A DNA stretch of 16,783 bases from Phyllobacteriaceae bacterium (GCA_012517025.1 JAAYVT010000612.1:1-16783); one strand, 5' to 3'. Counted from the stretch's first letter, positions 4,997 through 13,865 are shown. The notes: generated by a model not told the origin, from the sequence alone. Program-made: numbers and translations.

Positions 4997-6874
4997 TCAG
5001 TTCGAACGCGTGAGGCGCGTTTCGGTTCCCTCGGTCAGGCGATCTTCGCGACGAATTTTTCCGAAGGTGGTCAGCAGCCGCCCGAACCCGCGGTCGAGTC
5101 GCGCCCCGACGCGATCGCCGCGCACCAGCCGCACCCCGCCGCCGACCCGCTTCAGCGTGACGGTGCGGGTGTGGAAGGCGGCGAGGCTCGGGCGATGGGC
5201 GACCGAGATCAACGTCGCCTCGGGCAGTCGCTCGACGAAGGCGCTCATCACCTTCGCCTGCCCGTCCTCGTCGAGGGCGGAGGTGGCCTCGTCCATCACG
5301 ACGAGATCGGGCCGGCAGAGGAACACCCGGGCGAAGGCGACGCGCTGGCGCTCGCCGCCCGACAGCACGTGATCCCAGCGATCCTCGTCGTCCAACCGTT
5401 CGGCGAGGTGGTCGAGGCCGACCAGCGTCAGCGCCTCGTGCGCCGCGTCGTCGGAGAGGTCCTCGCCGCCGTCGGGATAGGCGAGGCAGGCGCGCAACGT
5501 GCCGAGCGGCAGATAGGGCGTCTGCGGCAGGAACATCACGGTCCAATCGGGAGGAAGCGCGATCTCGCCCGCTCCCCACGGCCACAAGCCGGCGATGGCG
5601 CGGATCAGCGTGCTCTTGCCGGTCCCGGATTCGCCGACCACCATCACCCGTTCGCCGCGCCGGACCACTCCGTCGGCGGCGTCGATCACGGTGGTGCCGT
5701 CGTCGCGACGCACCGCCAAACCGCTCAGTCGCAATTCGTCGTGCTCGCTTTCGACCACGGTGATGGTCGAGCCGTCCTCGCCGTCGACGGTGCGGTCGAC
5801 CTCGTCCATCGCTCCGACCAGCTCGACCAGCCGATTGGCGGCGCCGCGCCAGGAGGCGAGCAGGATGAAGTTGTCCATCACCCAGTTGAGCGCGAGTTGC
5901 ACCTGCACGAAGGCGGCGGAAATCTGCATCAGGTCGCCGAGGCTCATGCCGCCGGCGACGTATTTCGGCGCGCCGAGCAGCAGCGGCGCGACCGGCATCA
6001 CCACCGCGCCGACGTTGGTGAGAAGGGTGATGCGGCCGTGATTGCGCGCGATCCCCCACAGGGTCGCGGCGAGGCGACCGACGGTCTCGCCGAGACGGCG
6101 CTTCTCCTCGTCCTCGCCCTTGACCAGGGCGATGCTCTCGGCGCTCTCCCGCACCCGGGTCAATTCGAAGCGCAGGTCCGCCTCGGCGGCGTTGGTCGCC
6201 TCCACCGCCGCGATCAGGGGACGCCCGATCACCCAGGTCGACGCCGACATCACCGTCGCATAGACGACCGCCAGCAGGACGAAGGCAAAGGGGACCGAGA
6301 CGGCGTGCCCGAGCACCGGCAGCTCGACGGTGCCGCCGACGAAGGCGAGAACGCCGATGAAGGTCGCGGCGGCGAGCAAGGCGTTGAACAGGCCGACCGT
6401 CATGTCGACGAGCGGCGCCAACGCCTGTTTGAGATCCTCCGACATCCGGGCTTCCGGATTGTCGAAGTCGCCAGAGGAGACCTCGAGTTTGTAATAGGTG
6501 CAGTCGCCGAGCCAGCGCCCGACCAGCGACGTGGTGAGCCAGCGCCGCCATTCCGCCTGCAGGCCGAGCCGCAGCCGGGTCAGCACCAGATTGATCCCGC
6601 CGCCGACCGCCACCAACCCGGCGAACAGCGCCAGGAGGCCGACGATCGTGCCGAGATCCTTGCGGTCGAGCGCGTCGAAGAAGCTCTTGTTCCAGCGATT
6701 GACGCCGTAGAGCAGGGCAACGTTGACGACGACCAGCGCCGCCACCGCGGCGGTCAGTCGCCGAGCGACGGCGCGCGCCGAACCGGTCCAGAACGGCAGC
6801 GCGACGGCGGTGAAAGACGGGGTGGGCGCCACCTCGACACCGGCTTCCGGCGTCGGCGAGACGACGTTCGACAT
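4997..6874 (-). CDS. ABC_membrane_2-type exporter, fused permease and ATPase
   Basis: This 625-aa half-transporter belongs to the SbmA/BacA-YddA-ABCD branch. The membrane region (about 20-345) has several helices and the signature stretch YYKLEVSSGDFDNPEARMSEDL (127-148), where TYYKL and DNPEQRI-like elements mark PF06472. The ATPase domain (about 380-580) has Walker A GESGTGKST (414-422), Q-loop Q451, signature LSGGERQR (504-511), Walker B LVVMDEATSALD (524-535) and H-loop H560, all intact. It should form a homodimer. Relatives import or export peptides, vitamin B12 or very-long-chain fatty acids, so the substrate cannot be read from sequence. The C-terminal 45 residues are basic and specific to this protein. 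ATG 6874 has AAAGGA ten bases upstream. It lies 68 bp behind the DUF1328 gene and may be cotranscribed with it. Confidence 0.92.
   Translation of the reverse strand: MSNVVSPTPEAGVEVAPTPSFTAVALPFWTGSARAVARRLTAAVAALVVVNVALLYGVNRWNKSFFDALDRKDLGTIVGLLALFAGLVAVGGGINLVLTRLRLGLQAEWRRWLTTSLVGRWLGDCTYYKLEVSSGDFDNPEARMSEDLKQALAPLVDMTVGLFNALLAAATFIGVLAFVGGTVELPVLGHAVSVPFAFVLLAVVYATVMSASTWVIGRPLIAAVEATNAAEADLRFELTRVRESAESIALVKGEDEEKRRLGETVGRLAATLWGIARNHGRITLLTNVGAVVMPVAPLLLGAPKYVAGGMSLGDLMQISAAFVQVQLALNWVMDNFILLASWRGAANRLVELVGAMDEVDRTVDGEDGSTITVVESEHDELRLSGLAVRRDDGTTVIDAADGVVRRGERVMVVGESGTGKSTLIRAIAGLWPWGAGEIALPPDWTVMFLPQTPYLPLGTLRACLAYPDGGEDLSDDAAHEALTLVGLDHLAERLDDEDRWDHVLSGGERQRVAFARVFLCRPDLVVMDEATSALDEDGQAKVMSAFVERLPEATLISVAHRPSLAAFHTRTVTLKRVGGGVRLVRGDRVGARLDRGFGRLLTTFGKIRREDRLTEGTETRLTRSN
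5005..5029 (-). promoter_or_regulatory. EcfG-type general stress promoter inside the exporter gene's 3' end
   Basis: On the - strand: GGAAC (5029-5025), a 16-base spacer, then CGTT (5008-5005). It exactly matches the alphaproteobacterial EcfG consensus. It lies within the last codons of the ABC exporter gene, and the -10 element ends 49 bases before the DUF1269 start at 4955. It would let DUF1269 and the downstream signalling genes be induced independently of the exporter. Confidence 0.75.
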
Positions 6875-6898
6875 CGAGGCGACGTCCTTTCACGAGAC

Positions 6899-6924
6899 GA
6901 GGGGGCGGCGCGGGCCACCCCCTC
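6899..6924 (-). terminator. Weak hairpin after the DUF1328 gene
   Basis: GAGGGGG (6899-6905) and CCCCCTC (6918-6924) form a 7-bp G/C stem with a 12-base loop in the 68-bp gap between the DUF1328 stop and the exporter start. No T-run follows on the - strand. It may partly terminate or protect the short stress message, leaving lower read-through into the exporter gene. Confidence 0.35.
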
Positions 6925-6942
6925 CGAAGGGTTCGCCCGCGC

Positions 6943-7107
6943 TCACATGCCGTGCAGGAACTGCGACACGAACGAGATCAGGAACAGGATCAGGAACACG
7001 CCGAAGAGGATGCGGGCGATGCCGGCGGAGGTCGCGGCGATGCCGGTGAAGCCGAACACGGCGGCGATCAGCGCGACCACCAGGAAGACCAGAGACCAGT
7101 GCAACAT
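6943..7107 (-). CDS. DUF1328 (YtjA-type) small membrane protein
   Basis: This 54-aa protein opens MLHWSLVFLVVALIAAVFGF and continues with an A/G-rich turn (TGIAATSAGIARILFGVFLI) into a second hydrophobic helix. This is the standard two-helix form and length of DUF1328/YtjA proteins (PF07043), inner-membrane proteins of unknown function often induced in stationary or osmotic stress. ATG 7107 has GAGGAG upstream. A longer frame reaching 7293 crosses the promoter region and is not credible. An EcfG-type promoter ends 29 bases ahead of the start, so stress control is likely. Confidence 0.93.
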   Translation of the reverse strand: MLHWSLVFLVVALIAAVFGFTGIAATSAGIARILFGVFLILFLISFVSQFLHGM

Positions 7108-7136
7108 GGGAAGTTCTCCTCTCGAATTTCCCCTGC

Positions 7137-7162
7137 AACGCACGTCCCGCCGGGAAGGTTCC
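7137..7162 (-). promoter_or_regulatory. EcfG-type general stress promoter for the DUF1328 gene
   Basis: On the - strand: GGAAC (7162-7158), a 17-base spacer, then CGTT (7140-7137). Spacers of 16 and 17 are both accepted by EcfG-family sigma factors. The -10 element ends 29 bases before ATG 7107. It is back to back with the dps promoter at 7212-7236. Confidence 0.75.
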
Positions 7163-7185
7163 CGTCGGATCGGCGAAATCATCCG

Positions 7186-7204
7186 CCGCAGAAAAAATCT
7201 GCGG
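7186..7204. promoter_or_regulatory. Perfect 7-bp inverted repeat with A5 centre, candidate operator
   Basis: CCGCAGA (7186-7192) and TCTGCGG (7198-7204) flank AAAAA. It lies between the two divergent EcfG-type promoters and ends seven bases before the dps -35 element. The A-tract centre is unusual in such GC-rich DNA. It could bind a repressor or activator adding oxidative-stress or iron control to dps. No protein is assigned. A structured RNA is less likely because it lies upstream of both predicted transcripts. Confidence 0.5.
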
Positions 7205-7211
7205 ATCGGTC

Positions 7212-7236
7212 GGAACCTCCGCCAGAGCCGGGCGTT
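7212..7236 (+). promoter_or_regulatory. EcfG-type general stress promoter for dps
   Basis: GGAAC (7212-7216), a 16-base spacer, then CGTT (7233-7236). It exactly matches the EcfG consensus. dps-like genes are established members of the general stress regulon in alphaproteobacteria. The predicted leader to ATG 7358 is about 115 nt and holds a small hairpin (7318-7323 with 7329-7334) just before the ribosome site. Confidence 0.8.
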
Positions 7237-7357
7237 GTCGCAGCAGGACGTCGAGATCTTCGCCTCACCGGCGTCGTCCTCGGCACCGAACACTCGATTT
7301 CAACGAACGCCGGACCGCGCGAGATCGCCTCGCGGCGGGACGGGAAAGGACGAAGTC

Positions 7358-7855
7358 ATGGCCAACGTTTCCTCAGTTCTGCAGTCCAAGCCCAAGAGCG
7401 AGAGCATCGGTACCGGTCTCGACGAGGCCGCCCGCGCCAAGATCGCCGCCTCGCTGCAGTCGATCCTGGGCTCGACCTACCGGCTGCTGGTCAAGACCCA
7501 GATCCATCACTGGAACGTGGTCGGCCCGCTGTTCCATCCGATCCATCTGTTGACCGAGCAGCACTACGAAGACCTGTTCGCCGCCGTCGACACCATCGCC
7601 GAGCGCATCCGCGCCCTCGGCCATCCGACCGAGGCGCCGCAGATCGGGACCGAGAAGACCAAGGTCGCCGAGATGAGCGCACACGAACTCCTCGCCGACC
7701 TGGTCGCCGACCACGAGGCGCTGTGCCGCGAGATGCGCGAGGTGGCCGCCGCCGCCGAGGAGGTCGACGACATCGTGACCAACGACATGCTGGTCGCCCG
7801 CCTCACCTTCCACGAGAAGGCGATCTGGATGCTGCGGGCGATGCTCGCGAACTGA
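7358..7855 (+). CDS. dps: Dps, DNA-protecting ferritin-like protein
   Basis: This 165-aa protein has the Dps core: a four-helix bundle beginning IAASLQSILGSTYRLLVKTQIHHWNV. The inter-subunit ferroxidase ligands are H51 in HHWNVVGP, then D78 and E82 in AAVDTIAERI, with H63 in the HPIHLLTE stretch also conserved. It should assemble into a dodecamer that oxidises Fe(II) with hydrogen peroxide, stores iron and shields DNA in starvation or oxidative stress. The short N-terminal tail (NVSSVLQSKPKSESIG) carries two lysines, so DNA binding is possible but not assured. ATG 7358 has AAAGGA seven bases upstream. The same frame is open far upstream across the control region, but the Shine-Dalgarno sequence and family length fix this start. 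It is predicted to be EcfG-controlled. Confidence 0.95.
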   Translation: MANVSSVLQSKPKSESIGTGLDEAARAKIAASLQSILGSTYRLLVKTQIHHWNVVGPLFHPIHLLTEQHYEDLFAAVDTIAERIRALGHPTEAPQIGTEKTKVAEMSAHELLADLVADHEALCREMREVAAAAEEVDDIVTNDMLVARLTFHEKAIWMLRAMLAN

Positions 7856-7891
7856 TCGTCCGACCTCCGGTGCCGCCTCGCGCCGCGACGC

Positions 7892-7906
7892 GCGGGGCCG
7901 CCCCGC
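7892..7906 (+). terminator. Short GC hairpin after dps
   Basis: GCGGGG (7892-7897) and CCCCGC (7901-7906) form a compact 6-bp stem with a 3-base loop in the 71-bp gap after dps. No T-run follows. It may act as an attenuator or mRNA 3' stabiliser, giving more dps than downstream message. Confidence 0.3.
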
Positions 7907-7926
7907 CCACCCGAAAGGAAAACGCC

Positions 7927-8004
7927 ATGGGACGCGGTATCCTGCTCTGGCTCCTCGGCGTGCCGATCCCGATCATCATCTTGATCGCCCTGCTCTATCG
8001 CTGA
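7927..8004 (+). CDS. 25-aa hydrophobic membrane peptide
   Basis: The short ORF begins MGRGILLWLLGVPIPIIILI and ends with a basic residue after ALLY. It has a good ribosome site (AAAGGAAA, with the G pair nine bases before the ATG) and one predicted membrane helix with a PIP kink. It lies 71 bp after dps and only 12 bp before the SH3-protein start, a spacing typical of operon genes. Similar tiny MGRG...LLGVPIPIIIL peptides are familiar to me from alphaproteobacterial genomes, but I cannot confirm this here and know no function. The same frame is open upstream, but the ribosome site fixes the start. Confidence 0.6.
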   Translation: MGRGILLWLLGVPIPIIILIALLYR

Positions 8005-8016
8005 GGGAGACGTCAC

Positions 8017-8697
8017 GTGAACAAGATCGTTCCCCTGGTTCTGGGGTCCGTGCTCCTCGGAACCACCTTCGCTTCCGCCGCCGAGGCGGCGGAAGGCTGG
8101 GCTCGCTCCGGCTCGCGTCTGCGGGCCGGTCCGGGCTCCTCCTATCCCGCCATCACCCGCGTGGTCGCCGGCGAGACGTTGGAGGTCTACGGCTGTCTGC
8201 GCGACTGGTCGTGGTGCGACGTCTCCACCGGCGACGACCGAGGCTGGTTCCCCGGCAGCCGCATCGCGCTCGCCCGCGACGGGCGGCGGGTGGCGCTGCC
8301 CGGCGTCGCGGCGCTGTTCGGGCTGGGTATCCTCGGCTTCGAGCGCGACGTCTATTGGCGCGACCATTATCGCGACCGTCCGTTCTACGGCCGGTTCGAG
8401 CGCGAAGATCGTCGCTACGCTCCCGAGCCCCGGCGCGCCGAACCGCCGCGTTTCGAGGCCGCGCCGCGGTTCGAACCGGCACGGCCGCGCGGTGACGTCC
8501 ATCGGCCGGAGGGTGGTTTCCGCCCGCCGCACGGCGACGTTCGTCGACCGGTGATGGAACCGCGTGCGCCCCGACCGCAGCGGCAAGAGTACGGCGGCGG
8601 AGCGAGGCCGATGCGGCCGCCGGACGCCGGGACCCATGCCGTGCAACCCCGGCCGCCGCAGTCCGTCTGCACGCCGCCGGATCCGGGTTGCCGTTGA
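8017..8697 (+). CDS. Periplasmic SH3-domain protein with Pro/Arg-rich tail
   Basis: This 226-aa protein has a signal peptide (residues 1 to about 23, MNKIVPLVLGSVLLGTTFAS, with cleavage near ASAAEA). A bacterial SH3 domain (SH3_3) occupies about 27-85 (GSRLRAGPGSSYPAITRVVAG to DRGWFPGSRI). A YWRDHYRDRPFYG motif lies at about 113-125, and a roughly 90-residue disordered tail rich in Pro and Arg ends in PPDPGCR. Periplasmic SH3_3 domains usually bind peptidoglycan or stem peptides; the YxRDHYRxRPFY motif recurs after such domains in Rhizobiales. The GTG start at 8017 has GGGAGA upstream. It is probably translated from the dps-peptide transcript. The role is envelope maintenance by inference; no catalytic residues are visible. 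Confidence 0.82.
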   Translation: MNKIVPLVLGSVLLGTTFASAAEAAEGWARSGSRLRAGPGSSYPAITRVVAGETLEVYGCLRDWSWCDVSTGDDRGWFPGSRIALARDGRRVALPGVAALFGLGILGFERDVYWRDHYRDRPFYGRFEREDRRYAPEPRRAEPPRFEAAPRFEPARPRGDVHRPEGGFRPPHGDVRRPVMEPRAPRPQRQEYGGGARPMRPPDAGTHAVQPRPPQSVCTPPDPGCR

Positions 8698-8755
8698 CCT
8701 CGTTCCCCGCCGGCTCGACGCGAGCCCGGCTCTTCGTTTCGCGAAAGGATCCGAG

Positions 8756-9061
8756 ATGACCTCTCTCTGCGTCTTCACCCCCAAGCGCGTCGCGCTGTTC
8801 TCCACCCTGGCGGTCGCGCTGTCGCTCTCCGCCTGTGCCGACCCGCGCGACCAGCGCATGCTCGACGGCGACCTGATCGGCGGCGCCGGCGGCGCGGCGA
8901 TCGGCGCGGTGGCGACCGGTACGGGCGGTGGTGCGGTCGTCGGCGGCGTCGCCGGCGCCGCCGCCGGTGCCGTCATCGCCGACGCCACCCGGCCGCGGCA
9001 TGCCGGCAAGACCTGCTGGTGGTCCGACACGATGCAGCGCCGCGTCTGCCGCTATCGCTGA
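8756..9061 (+). CDS. Glycine-zipper lipoprotein
   Basis: This 101-aa protein has a lipoprotein signal: basic start, hydrophobic core, then lipobox LSAC with C27 as the lipidated residue. The mature part holds a glycine zipper (about 38-74, LIGGAGGAAIGAVATGTGGG then VVGGVAGAAAGAVIA), then a short domain with C87 and C98 around WWSDTMQRRVCRYR. Such proteins sit in the outer membrane and are related in style to Rick_17kDa/OmpA-like glycine-zipper antigens. ATG 8756 follows GAAAGGA by about eight bases. It is 58 bp behind the SH3 gene. The W/C-rich C-terminus is probably disulfide-bonded. The function is unknown, with an envelope-stress context. Confidence 0.8.
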   Translation: MTSLCVFTPKRVALFSTLAVALSLSACADPRDQRMLDGDLIGGAGGAAIGAVATGTGGGAVVGGVAGAAAGAVIADATRPRHAGKTCWWSDTMQRRVCRYR

Positions 9062-9072
9062 CGGTTCGTCCC

Positions 9073-9101
9073 GGCCGCCCTCCGCCCCGCCGAGGGCGGC
9101 C
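9073..9101 (+). terminator. Rho-independent-type hairpin before glgX
   Basis: GGCCGCCCTC (9073-9082) and GAGGGCGGCC (9092-9101) form a perfect 10-bp stem with a 9-base loop, followed by GCTTTCG. The stem is strong but the T-run is short. It lies between the lipoprotein stop (9061) and the glgX start (9141), so it probably separates the stress/envelope transcript from glgX, at least partly. Confidence 0.6.
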
Positions 9102-9140
9102 GCTTTCGCATCGGTTCCCTCGACCGGAGGTGACGCAGTC

Positions 9141-11237
<2,097 letters not shown>

Positions 11238-11316
11238 CCCTCGGTTCGTCGAGCCTCGAGGACGCCGCCCCGCCGCGGCGTCGCTCGCGTTCGGCGGTTC
11301 TCACGGAGACTGGACG

Positions 11317-12375
11317 ATGCGTCTGTTTCGCTGCGACGCCTGCGACAACACCGTGCATTTCGACAACACCGTCTGCGTCGCCTGCGCCCGCCGGCTCGGT
11401 TGGTTTCCCGACGCCTTCGCCATGACCGCGCTGGAGCCGGTTGGAGACCACCTCCGCTCGCCGCATCTCGGCCGCGACTTCGTCTATTGCGCCAACGCCG
11501 CCCACGACGCCTGCAACTGGCTGTTGCCGATCGAGCGGGCCGGCGAGCTGTGCCCGGCCTGTCGCCACAATCGCACCATCCCGGCCCTCGACGTCGCCGA
11601 CAATCTCGCCGCCTTCCGCCGCATCACCCGCGACGAACGCCACCTGTTCTATTCGCTGCTGCGCTGGGGGCTCGACGCGCCGACCAAGAGCGAGGATCCG
11701 GTCGCCGGTCTCGCCTTCGACTTCCTCGCCGACGCGGTCGCCGCCGACGGCACCCTCGTGCCGGTGACGACCGGCCACGCCGACGGGGTGATCACCCTGG
11801 CGATCTCGGAGGCCGACGACGCCGAACGGGAACGACGGCGGACCGATCTCGGCGAGCCCTATCGCACCCTGCTCGGCCACTTCCGGCACGAGATCGGGCA
11901 CTATTTCTGGGATCGGCTGGTACGCGACGGTGGCCGGCTCGACGCCTTTCGGGCGGTCTTCGGCGACGAGCGTGCCGACTACGGCGCGGCGCTCGCCCGG
12001 CACTACGACCTCGGGCCGCCGCCGAACTGGTCGCAGAACTTCGTCAGCGCCTATGCCTCGGCGCATCCGTGGGAGGATTTCGCGGAGACCTGGGCGCATC
12101 ACATGCACATGGTCGACGCGTTGGAGACGGCGCGCGCCTTCGGGCTCGAACTGGCGCCGCACGGTGCGGCCGGCGAGACGTTGGCGCTGGAGGTCGACTT
12201 CGACCCCTACCGGGTCGCGGACTTCGGCCGGCTGGCGACGGCGTGGCCGCCGCTGACGGTGGCGCTCAACGCGATCAACCGATCCCTCGGCCAGCGCGAC
12301 GTCTATCCGTTCGTCTCCACCCCGACGATCGAGGCGAAGCTCGCCTTCGTGCACGGGCTGCTGCCGTCGGTGTGA
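11317..12375 (+). CDS. Zinc-ribbon putative zinc metallopeptidase (Peptidase_Mx-like)
   Basis: This 352-aa soluble protein without a signal peptide begins with a zinc ribbon using C6/C9 and C20/C23. A second cysteine set, C58/C66 and C79/C82, suggests a second metal site. The C-terminal domain has HEIGH (191-195), a zincin motif HExxH, with a likely third ligand in WEDFAETWAHHMHM (E257 or a neighbouring His). This arrangement matches bacterial proteins annotated as zinc-ribbon plus putative zinc-binding metallopeptidase (PF15887-like). The substrate is unknown and proteolysis is predicted, not shown. ATG 11317 has GGAG eight bases upstream. It is 79 bp from glgX and could be cotranscribed with it. 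The low-complexity overlapping frames are shadows. Confidence 0.85.
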   Translation: MRLFRCDACDNTVHFDNTVCVACARRLGWFPDAFAMTALEPVGDHLRSPHLGRDFVYCANAAHDACNWLLPIERAGELCPACRHNRTIPALDVADNLAAFRRITRDERHLFYSLLRWGLDAPTKSEDPVAGLAFDFLADAVAADGTLVPVTTGHADGVITLAISEADDAERERRRTDLGEPYRTLLGHFRHEIGHYFWDRLVRDGGRLDAFRAVFGDERADYGAALARHYDLGPPPNWSQNFVSAYASAHPWEDFAETWAHHMHMVDALETARAFGLELAPHGAAGETLALEVDFDPYRVADFGRLATAWPPLTVALNAINRSLGQRDVYPFVSTPTIEAKLAFVHGLLPSV

Positions 12376-12376
12376 G

Positions 12377-12394
12377 GACGGCGATCGCGCCGTC
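12377..12394. terminator. Hairpin between convergent metallopeptidase and MFS genes
   Basis: GACGGCG (12377-12383) and CGCCGTC (12388-12394) form a 7-bp stem with an ATCG loop starting one base after the metallopeptidase stop. It lies in the 58-bp convergent gap and could serve both strands. There is no T-run, so the call is tentative. Confidence 0.45.
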
Positions 12395-12433
12395 GCCGGG
12401 TTCGGCCCGCGACGCCGGGCTTCGAACTCGGTC

Positions 12434-13807
12434 TCATTCGACCGCCTCGTGGCGGACACGGGCGAGGCTGACAGCGCCGGCGATCGCGGCGCCGACGGCG
12501 GCCAGTGCCAGCGCGACGTTGGGGGCGTCGCCGAGCGGCACCGCCGCGAACACCAGCGACATCGAGATGGCGCCGAGGGTCTGGCCGACGAGGCGCGCCG
12601 TCCCCTGCATGGCACCGGCGGCGCCGCTGCGTGCCTTGGGGGCGGAGAGCAGCAGGATGCGGTTGTTCGGCGTCTGGAACAGGCCGAAGCCGATGCCGGC
12701 GACGATCGTGCCGATCAGAAAGGTCGTGCCGGTCGGATCCGGCGGGCTCAGCCCGACGATCGCGAGGCCGACGGCGAGCAGCCCGCCGCCGGCGGAGCAG
12801 AGCCAGGCCGTCTCGACGCGATCGGAGAGCCAGCCGGCGATCGGCGCGACCACCGTCACCGCCGCCGGCCACGGCATCATGTAGAGCCCGGCGAGGGCCG
12901 GCGACATCGCCAGCGTGTGCTGGAGGTGGAAGGGGAGGGCGACGTAGCTCAGCATCTGGGCGGTGAAACAGGCGATCGACGCGATCACCGCGAGACGAAA
13001 CGCCGGTTCCGCCAACAGGTCGGTCGGCACCACCGGGGCAGGGCTGCCCCGTTCGAGGCGCAGCACCGCGACCAGGCAGAGGCCGGCGGCGGCGATCAGC
13101 GCCGCGCCGATCGCCGGGGTGTCGGCCATCCGGTCGGCACCGGCGAAGAACAGCAGGAACATCAGCGCGTCGACGATCAGCACCCGGCGGTTCGGCGACC
13201 GCCGGGTGCCCGCCGTCTTCGGCAGGACCCGGCCGGCGGCGAGGATGACGAGGCCGATCGGCAGGTTGACGGCGAAGAGCCACGGCCAATGCGCCACCGC
13301 GAGGATCGCGCCGGCGATGCCGGGGCCGGCGGCGGAGGAGACCGCGACGGTCATGGCGTTGAAGCCGATGATGGTGCCGAGCAGGCGTTGCGGCACCGCG
13401 TGGCGCAGGTTCATCGTCGCCAGCGCCATGACGGCGCCGCCGCCGAGCCCTTGGCCGAAGCGGGCGGCGACGAGGACCGGGAGGCTGCCGGCGAAGGCGC
13501 ACACCGCCGACCCGACCGTGAACACCGCGACGCCGATCAGGAAGACGCGGCGCGGACCGTGGGTCTCGCCGAGCGCGCCGCAGGGCAGCAGCGCCACCAA
13601 GACGGCGAGCTGATAGCTCGACACCACCCAGACGGTGTCGGCGGGGTCGGTGCCGAAGGAGGCCGCGATGGTCGGCAGCGCGACGTTGGCGATGGCGCCG
13701 TCGAGCACGACCAGCACCAGCGTCAACAGCAGCACCGCCACCGCGAAATTGCGGCGCGGCGCCGGCAGGCCGTCCTCGGCGGTTTCGACGGAAGGGGACA
13801 CGGACAT
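12434..13807 (-). CDS. MFS multidrug exporter, DHA2 (EmrB/QacA-like) family
   Basis: This 457-aa integral membrane protein has about 14 hydrophobic helices. DHA2 hallmarks include the TM1 motif VVLDGAIANVALPTIA (D36), a loop 2-3 motif-A variant GALGETHGPRRVFLIG (about 77-92) and a TM5 motif-C-like AGPGIAGAILA. It should export small hydrophobic or cationic compounds using the proton gradient. I chose ATG 13807 (AGCGAGG upstream); an in-frame GTG at 13837 adds ten residues but has no ribosome site. Motif A has GETHG where GxLaDrxG is usual, a substitution that is tolerated in the family. It is divergent from a LysR gene 116 bp away, its likely regulator. Confidence 0.9.
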   Translation of the reverse strand: MSVSPSVETAEDGLPAPRRNFAVAVLLLTLVLVVLDGAIANVALPTIAASFGTDPADTVWVVSSYQLAVLVALLPCGALGETHGPRRVFLIGVAVFTVGSAVCAFAGSLPVLVAARFGQGLGGGAVMALATMNLRHAVPQRLLGTIIGFNAMTVAVSSAAGPGIAGAILAVAHWPWLFAVNLPIGLVILAAGRVLPKTAGTRRSPNRRVLIVDALMFLLFFAGADRMADTPAIGAALIAAAGLCLVAVLRLERGSPAPVVPTDLLAEPAFRLAVIASIACFTAQMLSYVALPFHLQHTLAMSPALAGLYMMPWPAAVTVVAPIAGWLSDRVETAWLCSAGGGLLAVGLAIVGLSPPDPTGTTFLIGTIVAGIGFGLFQTPNNRILLLSAPKARSGAAGAMQGTARLVGQTLGAISMSLVFAAVPLGDAPNVALALAAVGAAIAGAVSLARVRHEAVE

Positions 13808-13865
13808 CGCGACGGCCTCGCTCTCTCGGTGCCCCACCGATAACGGCGATCGGGACAGCGCACCA

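Noticed and set aside
4434..6893. 819-aa - strand frame that appears to join exporter-region sequence to the DUF1269 protein
   Set aside because: Only its C-terminal 173 residues, from ATG 4955, are real. The upstream part is the wrong frame of the exporter gene.
5171..7855. 894-aa open frame on the + strand antisense to the exporter and DUF1328 genes
   Set aside because: It is low-complexity, rich in R, D, G, A, H and Q as expected of a GC-rich antisense shadow. It crosses the divergent promoter region and simply runs in frame into dps, whose own ribosome site fixes the start at 7358.
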